The position numbers and the translations under genes were made by a program. A stretch of 64,000 nucleotides of DNA, from the NCBI RefSeq assembly GCF_026262505.1, contig NC_067203.1, positions 4,650,001 to 4,714,000 on the forward strand. The letters are read 5' to 3'. Under the pieces are notes generated by a model, which was not told where the DNA came from, ran no database searches, and saw only the letters and a list, made by a program, of their open reading frames with translations. Positions 58,125 to 64,000 of the stretch are shown piece after piece. Positions within the stretch are counted from its first letter, which is position 1. Every line of letters starts with the position of its first letter. Source of the DNA: Trichomonas vaginalis G3 (lineage: Eukaryota; Parabasalia; Trichomonadida; Trichomonadidae).

Positions 58125-59700
58125 TTATTCCTCACTGTCGTCCGTAGCTAAGTTATAGTCATCTAATCTTATTATTGGGATTCCATTAGCACGCACCTGA
58201 ATGGCAAAGCAACAATCCCTCATAAATCCAATAAGTGGCTTTGGTACATTTTCAGTTGCTAGTTCAATAGGTCTTTAACAGACAATTTGTATGTTATTGG
58301 AGCAGTAGATGTTTGACCTTGCTGGAAGCAAAAGTCCACTTCTGTTGGAAAACCACATAAGAAATGTGTGTTGTCATAGCTATCCCATTTATGTTCCACA
58401 CTACCATCATCCACCAATGACCTCATAACATCTTCATTAAATCCTATCATTCATTTTTGTATTGCAAGCGTTCGCAACCATTTCATAAAATACAGGTCCA
58501 TATGATTTTTCAGGTTCTGCAGGCATATTTCCATAAGCTCCCATGGAAAGCTGAAGATATTGAAACTTAGGGTTCTCAAAATTAACATAATAGTTGTCTT
58601 TCTTTCTAAATAGTGCCCAAATACTTTTTAACATTAATAGGCGTATAAGCTGCTGTAAATGTTTGCACTTGAACTATCTGTATTCTTTGAGAATGAACCG
58701 TCCATAGGAATCCAATCCATAACTTTAACAGGAAAACATAAAGCCTCGTTTGTATAATGTTCTACAAGTTCTGTATAAATGTTAGGGTCTAAGAGAATGA
58801 TTTTGGATGAATGAAACATTCATTAAAATCCATCTTTATTCGAAATAGTTGCTGGGTTACAGTTGTAATAGTAACTGTTCCACTAGCTTCTACTGCCTTC
58901 GTTATCATAGTGAATGGTTTCATTCCATGGAACAAATTTATTTGTCGGTGATTTGAATCTGAAGCAAATGCAACTTTAAGAGTTGGATTGAAAGCAATGA
59001 TATCATTTACAGATATAGATGTGCATTGTAAGGCGTCGCTACTGAACTTTACTTTAAGCTGAATGTTTCCTGCAAAAGCTGGAATAAATCGAATAGCTTC
59101 TAATGGAAGGAATCTTCTAACAGGAATTCTTAAACGAAGCTTAAAATCAAATGATTTTCCTGCTGTAATTGTACCACTAACAATATTGTCCTGTTCTGCA
59201 TGTTCCCGAATGACTCCATACATCTTTCATGTCGAGTCTTTGAGAAAACATCTACTTTCTTTATTTGTTCGGTAGTTTTGTGAGTTTGAAGTTATATATG
59301 CTTCTTCTCTTGCGTTGTCTTGAGAATATACGATACGACCATTTGCAAGGATTTGATATCCAGCAACTGCATAGAAAGCGTCATCGAAACCAATCCAAAA
59401 TCCTGGTGGGTTTGTTTTATTGGAACCCTGAACCAATTTCTTTATCTACAATAAATTGACCTTCCATTTTATACGTAATGAATGTATTGTAAAGGTCCAA
59501 CATATTTTCACCAGGAGGTGAGAGATTGAATGTTACCCATGTGTATCTTTAGCAGTTCCAGGTTGTGATGGAATCTTTGCGTCAGAATATTTTCTATTAG
59601 TGTCACCAATTTGAACTGCATTGTCTATGATATCGAAATATGAGCGAATCTGATGAATATGCTCTGCTGGAGTAAATTCGTTTAACTGTTCGTTCTGCAT
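58125..59700 (-). pseudogene. Maverick major capsid protein, diverged lineage (broken)
   Basis: Starts MQNEQLNEFTPAEHIHQIRS. Its central KLRLRIPVRRFLPLEAIRFI and PAFAGNIQLKVKF and the later LLDPNIYTELVEHY occupy the same order as in the capsid genes of copies 1 and 2, with low identity. This supports a Polinton double-jelly-roll capsid protein. It is broken. Confidence 0.7.
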
Positions 59701-59823
59701 GTATTTACTTCAGATAAAAATATCTATTTACTTCATTATTCTCACTCTTCTTCTTGGCATTCGTGGTGGAAGTTGTTCTTGACATTTTCAATGAACTGTA
59801 CATTCTCTTTTGTCTCAACTTCT

Positions 59824-60159
59824 TCACTGGTGGGTCAGGTTCTTTGACTCGGTTTGCTTTTCAATGAAATTCACGAACTTTGCAATAAGCTCTTGGTTCG
59901 TTATTGAAAGTACATCTGGCTTCTTTTCTTCTGGTTCTATTGACTTTTCAGTTTGAATAGAAGGCTTAACATGGGCTTCGTGGGCTTCACCCTTGCCATA
60001 CACCTTAATGTTGTCGCTTTCTGCATTCGCTAATGGAACCTTTCTTTTTCTTACGTATATTTTACCATCTTTACTCTGACTTACGTAATAGAAAGGATGT
60101 TGTATTCCTCTTGCGTCATTTAATATAATAGACTCTCGCTCTGATTTTGACAAGCTCAT
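59824..60159 (-). CDS. Maverick small charged protein
   Basis: MSLSKSERESIILNDARGIQ, then a beta hairpin (HPFYYVSQSKDGKIYVRKRK) and a charged helical C-terminus. It resembles in plan the gene at 39263 of copy 1. Its 3' end is uncertain and probably continues toward 59740. It is divergent from the basic gene at 60205, with starts 45 bp apart. Confidence 0.5.
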   Translation of the reverse strand: MSLSKSERESIILNDARGIQHPFYYVSQSKDGKIYVRKRKVPLANAESDNIKVYGKGEAHEAHVKPSIQTEKSIEPEEKKPDVLSITNQELIAKFVNFIEKQTESKNLTHQ

Positions 60160-60204
60160 TTTACATCGGTTAAAGTTTTAATTTTGTTTTTTATCTGCAG
60201 TCAA

Positions 60205-60469
60205 ATGACTCAGACAACCCTACGGACAAGACCCAAGGGGTCATAGATTTGAAGCATTGAAGAAAGAAATTCGTGAGCAAATTTTATCCGAACTGAAGGA
60301 ACAAAAACAAGAACAAAAGCCAGAGAGACCAAAGAGAAAACTTAGTGAAAAACAACTTGCTGCATTAGCTGCTGGAAGACAAAAGAACCCACGTTTGCTG
60401 GCGAAGAAAGCTAGAGAAGAAGCTGAAGCAAAAGCTAAAGTGTTGCATGCTAAGTTCGGTCAACGATAG
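60205..60469 (+). pseudogene. Small Lys/Arg-rich Maverick gene
   Basis: Starts MTQTTLRTRPKG and contains a basic helix (KPERPKRKLSEKQLAALAAG, RQKNPRLLAKKAREEAEAKA). It may be a DNA-condensing or virion core protein by composition. The reading frame is disturbed. Confidence 0.45.
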
Positions 60470-60479
60470 AAATTGAGTG

Positions 60480-60850
60480 GAAATTAATCGTCGAGGAGGT
60501 ACGATTATGTAAAGTAAAAAAATGTTGTGGGATTTTTAATATTATATATTATTTTATAATAAAATTTTTTTGAGTCATTTTAAGAAGCACATATAATTTT
60601 TTGAATTTTAAAATTAAAGTAGTGTCAAACGAATTTATCACTTAATTTAATACTCAGATTTCTTAAAATTAATGAAAAAAAGGTTTTCTGAGAACTTTTG
60701 AGAATGGTTTTCAAATTCCATTATTGAAAATATATAGGTATTGTATGAAATTCAAGCTCTATATATTAAAATTCTAAATTTTTTTAAAAATTACTTTTCA
60801 GAGGAATATGATTTTGAATGGTTGATTAATAAGTATAAAAATGTCTACGA
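60480..60850. other. AT-rich gene-free flank of the hairpin array
   Basis: Very AT-rich and low in complexity. It separates the basic gene from the hairpin array. I see no gene. Confidence 0.5.
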
Positions 60851-61177
60851 TTTTAAGGAGGAATTGTTCCTTATGAGGTATACATCATAACTATATTACC
60901 TCATAAGGAACAATTCCCTCTTGATAGCTGGGAAACTTTCTCTGAATAACTTATCATTTGGAGAAAGTTTCCCAGCTATCTATTAGAAACTAAAAGGCTG
61001 TGAGGCACTAATATATAATCAATGCCTCATAGCCTTTAGTTTCTTATTAAAAACGAGAAAACTTGTTCGAAATGATAAACAATTTCGAACAAGTTTTCTC
61101 GTTTTAAGGAGGAATTGTTCCTTATGAGGTATACATCATAACTATATACCTCATAAGGAACAATTCCCTCTTGATAT
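60851..61177. repeat. Array of five long hairpins
   Basis: H1: perfect 21-bp stem GGAATTGTTCCTTATGAGG(TA), 60860-60880 with 60897-60917. H2: perfect 20-bp stem GATAGCTGGGAAACTTTCTC, 60923-60942 with 60961-60980. H3: about 22-bp stem starting AGAAACTAAA, 60985-61007 with 61023-61044, one bulge and one G-T pair. H4: perfect 24-bp stem AAAACGAGAAAACTTGTTCG onward, 61050-61073 with 61082-61105. H5: repeats H1, 61111-61131 with 61147-61167. Loops are 8-18 nt. H1 and H5 lie in a direct repeat of about 75 bp (60851-60926 and 61102-61176). I know of no feature like it in Mavericks. Confidence 0.95.
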
Positions 61178-61500
61178 CCTGGATATTTTTGAATATATTT
61201 TTTGAATTAAAGTTCTCAAAAGTATTATCAAAAGTGATTTTTTAAAAATATCTCCAATTAATTAACTAATTAAAAGTATTATATTTTTAAAATTAAATAG
61301 TTTTTCAATTTTTTTGAAGGAATTGAGATACTTCCCACGACAATAAAATTGAGAGGTTTACATTATGACTGATCTTAGCATGCAACAAAAGAAGCTGAAG
61401 CAAAGAAAGAGTAAATGGTTTATTTTTATCCGAATTAAATGTATAGACAAATACCTTTATCTGTTGCGTTCAGTAGTGAAACCCTGACGTCAAAATAAAG
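61178..61500. other. AT-rich gene-free flank of the hairpin array
   Basis: AT-rich. Near 61373 the word CTTAGCATGCAAC is the exact reverse complement of GTTGCATGCTAAG at 60443 in the basic gene, and GAAGCTGAAGCAAA follows here as it precedes there, a sign that the array insertion rearranged its target. Confidence 0.55.
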
Positions 61501-61539
61501 GGGAACAGAGTAACGTTTAAGTTTCCAACAGACTGGATT

Positions 61540-62268
61540 GTGAACATAAATGAAGAGAAGTACATTGGCATAACATCTATGTATATAACACGTGCATTTA
61601 GGAAAGTTGACTTTATACTTCAAGTCGAGATAGAAAATGACGAACAGTCTTTAAGTGCCCAAAACATTCACATATACAAATACTTTAAAGACGATACAAC
61701 TTTACAAGAATGTATGATTTCCTTCAATGAAATGTTCGAGAAAAAGTTCAACATTGAAGTACAAACTTTACAGCCTTTACGTGAGTTTTTTGCACAACTG
61801 AAAGAAGAAGGTAGTCAGCCACAACTTATAGACTTTCATTATGAATTTAATGAAAATGAAGATGGAACACATGACTGTCAATTCATTGTATTCTCACCAT
61901 TCAATGAAGTAGCTAAAAAGAAAAAAAATCCATTACGTATAAGATTTCAAATCTCTGAACCAAGTGATGATTTCAAGAATGTTTTCAATTATGATGCAAT
62001 GCTTCCGAGGAAAAATGAATTTTCCGAAATTAGATTTCCAGGTATTTGGGATAGAAAGCAAGCTATATTATATTCAAACTTAAGTAAGGGAGTTGAAAAT
62101 GAGTTCATTGGTCATACAAGAACTTCACCACTTCCTAACCCTAAATACTATAAATTAACTGGCTTCAATCGTGAGTTTTGGATAGACATGTTCTCCACTC
62201 ATGACCATAAAGCAGTTTCTTACCTCCAGACCATAAGGACTGTCTCTACATTGAAGCACAACTCTTAA
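61540..62268 (+). CDS. Maverick family X protein, diverged
   Basis: Roughly 242 residues are open here and the frame extends upstream (FKFPTDWIVNINEEKYIGI), so the start is uncertain. NVFNYDAMLPRKNEFSEIRF, PGIWDRKQAILYSNLSKG and PNPKYYKLTGFNREFWIDMF match in order the ending of the family X protein at 42665 (HASF, KLYEPP, FQVWFTTDG). It is the third member of the family in this window. Confidence 0.55.
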   Translation: MNINEEKYIGITSMYITRAFRKVDFILQVEIENDEQSLSAQNIHIYKYFKDDTTLQECMISFNEMFEKKFNIEVQTLQPLREFFAQLKEEGSQPQLIDFHYEFNENEDGTHDCQFIVFSPFNEVAKKKKNPLRIRFQISEPSDDFKNVFNYDAMLPRKNEFSEIRFPGIWDRKQAILYSNLSKGVENEFIGHTRTSPLPNPKYYKLTGFNREFWIDMFSTHDHKAVSYLQTIRTVSTLKHNS

Positions 62269-62475
62269 ACTCTACCATCGCAGTATTGTAAATGACCACA
62301 TGAGCTTATTTTTATCACGAATGACCTCATTGCTGACAAAAATAAATGACCTCAGAACTTCAACTTACGAATAAAGCTTGTTTTAGTCGTTATTGAGAAG
62401 TTAAACTTCTCTTCAAAGCAAGGTTGACATGACTTACATAAGTCAAATCCAATCTCTTGACCGTCATAAAGTGCT

Positions 62476-64000
62476 TTATATAAGTTTCATTAAACTGAAC
62501 TCAGAGTCTTTGTCATATGTTCCTTGCGGAACCATTAAACCTTTATCTTCATCATAGAAACACTGAACAGAGTCAGGAAACATTTCATTAGCGGTTAAAG
62601 CAATAACATCTTGCTTCACGCCTTTCATTCTGCAGTGAAATGCAACTTCATTTAAATCATTCGTGAGTAAGTCTATGTAAGTCTTCTTTCCACAAAATAT
62701 TGACTTGTATGCTAAACTTTGTTTTCCAGGTGTGATTTCTGCAAAGTCGCTATGAAATTGACCAAGGTTTTTACCAATGAGAACTCTTCCATAACGTTTC
62801 TCAAACTCTTCAGCTAAACGAGGGATATCTTCATTGTAGAGATGCATACTGTCCGTATCGCTATAAAAGATGTCCATTCCTAAGTCCTCAGCAGTACAGA
62901 ATACTTCACACATTATTCTCTTCGACATAGACAGAATGTTAACACCAAGTGGACAGAAGTTAAAGTGTCTGCAAATGCTTTTCGTTAGCTTGAAAATAGT
63001 TTTATCTGAACCATCCAAACCTTCGAACTTCACTATATGGTTGTAGTTTCTGATGGCATATCTTATAGCATCTTTGTCATTTACTATGGTTATTTTTGAC
63101 TCAATAGGAGATAGAATAGTTTTGCCATAAATACTGTTCAGAATGAGCTTTATATTTTCTTGCAAAGGATTTCCTTCTTTCTTATACTTTAACCTTAACT
63201 CAAACAACTTCTTTACTTCATCTCTTATTCTAATATCTCTGTTTCCATCGTAATAGTATCCTTGCAACACTTCACATTTGACACCTTGATATTTTATGAG
63301 GTCTTGTAATGTTATATGGTCAACATACATTAAACAGCAAGTGTTTGAACTTCTGGGAACGTTAAGTTCTGGATTTAGTTCAGGGTCACAAACTATTAAA
63401 GGAAAGTGTCTATGTATTCCAATCTCTGTTATCTTAATGAGAACAAAGAAGCCAGACATAAACTTTTCACCAATGGGTTCCTTTTGGTCGTCATCGAATA
63501 AATGTCTCATGAGATACTCTGTGCTTAACATTTCTTTCTTCATAACCTTTGGAATACCTTCTAAAGTATAAAGTCTTGCTATAGCTGATGGATATAATGA
63601 AACAGCGTCGAAATCAGCAATGAGTTTCTTTTCGCTCTTTTGTTTAATGTTATCTGACACATACATCTTCCACCTTGAATACAGCGTGAAATAAATTCTC
63701 TTGGTTTATTTGAGAGGTCATATAAATTTCCATTCGGGAAGTACACTCTGTTCTCAAATAATTTGTTAGCAATTGAACAAATACTAACGTAGTCATAAAC
63801 GTTTAAATCAAATTCTTTCAATATGTCATTGCGGAACTTAACAAAACCTTCTCTTAAAATTCTTACATCTTGTTTGCAATAAAATGTGCTATACTTTTCT
63901 AAGTCGAAGTGGTTCTCATCTATTCTGCAACCTTTGATGGAATCTATGTTTTTCATGAATGTATCTGCATCCCGGATAAACTTACATGCTTCAGAAATGA
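62476..64000 (-). pseudogene. Protein-primed family B DNA polymerase of Maverick copy 3 (partial, broken)
   Basis: The C-terminal polymerase domain is clear: motif A DFDAVSLYPSAIARL, motif B KLILNSIYGKT and motif C YSDTDSMHL, the order and sequences of Polinton and other protein-primed polymerases. Upstream, at the window edge, comes the exonuclease/TPR region (YCKQDVRILREGFVKF). It copies element DNA from a terminal protein primer. It runs off the window on its N-terminal side and is broken. Confidence 0.85.

Larger units (their letters stand above)
56702..64000. mobile_element. Maverick/Polinton copy 3, diverged lineage, continues off the window
   Basis: Begins with a hairpin at 56702-56732 of the same layout as the other Maverick ends. 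Parts: an HNH-C-terminal-domain gene, two small minus-strand genes, a major capsid gene, a small charged gene, a basic gene, a hairpin array, a family X gene, and a protein-primed family B DNA polymerase reaching the window edge. Capsid and family X proteins are far from those of copies 1 and 2. It is broken, with several breaks. No integrase or ATPase is in view. Confidence 0.75.

Noticed and set aside
60851-61177. CRISPR array
   Set aside because: The repeats are palindromic with different sequences and there are no regular direct repeats with unique spacers; the genome is eukaryotic.

Overview
The window looks like the nuclear genome of a trichomonad parabasalid, most like Trichomonas vaginalis; Tritrichomonas cannot be excluded. 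The reasons are compact intronless genes in AT-rich DNA, a protein with the initiator-binding (IBP39-type) domain known from this group, Pmp-like surface proteins, initiator-like GTCACTTTT motifs upstream of genes, an IS481EU-type transposon, and more than 40 kb of nested Maverick/Polinton DNA.

Bases 1-21586 are host DNA. They hold a giant IQ-motif protein, a WD40 protein with an N-terminal coiled coil (Tup1-like), a TMEM230-like membrane protein, a 95-residue SIM+RING protein, a Sec13-like WD40 protein divergent from an ER-type Hsp70 (BiP), a decayed gene, an iron superoxide dismutase, a Pmp-like surface protein, an unrecognised multi-pass membrane protein and an IBP39-like transcription factor. 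Five short-loop hairpins lie at 540-1110.

Bases 21587-47756 are Maverick copy 1. It has inverted ends, poly-A/poly-T tracts beside terminal hairpins, a broken left module (coiled-coil protein, major capsid protein, candidate minor capsid protein) and a mostly open right module: packaging ATPase, retroviral-type integrase, phage-like fibre, D12-class DNA adenine methyltransferase, KilA-N and T5orf172 relics, HNH endonucleases and several unknown small proteins. I recognise no polymerase gene in it. An intact-looking IS481EU-type transposon (45960-47489) sits inside its right end.

Bases 47762-56701 are Maverick copy 2, whose left module is a close copy of copy 1. It stops abruptly at a terminal hairpin at 56702 that begins Maverick copy 3, a more diverged lineage with its own capsid gene and a protein-primed family B DNA polymerase running off the window.

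The most unusual structures are: an array of five long hairpins at 60860-61167; terminal hairpins of identical architecture at the Maverick ends, with a compensatory base-pair change; intergenic repeats in which every copy of an internal word changes together between versions; and a 21-bp minisatellite open on both strands. The Mavericks are treated as fossils: copy 1 and copy 2 each have roughly ten breaks, mainly in the capsid module, and copy 3 has several.
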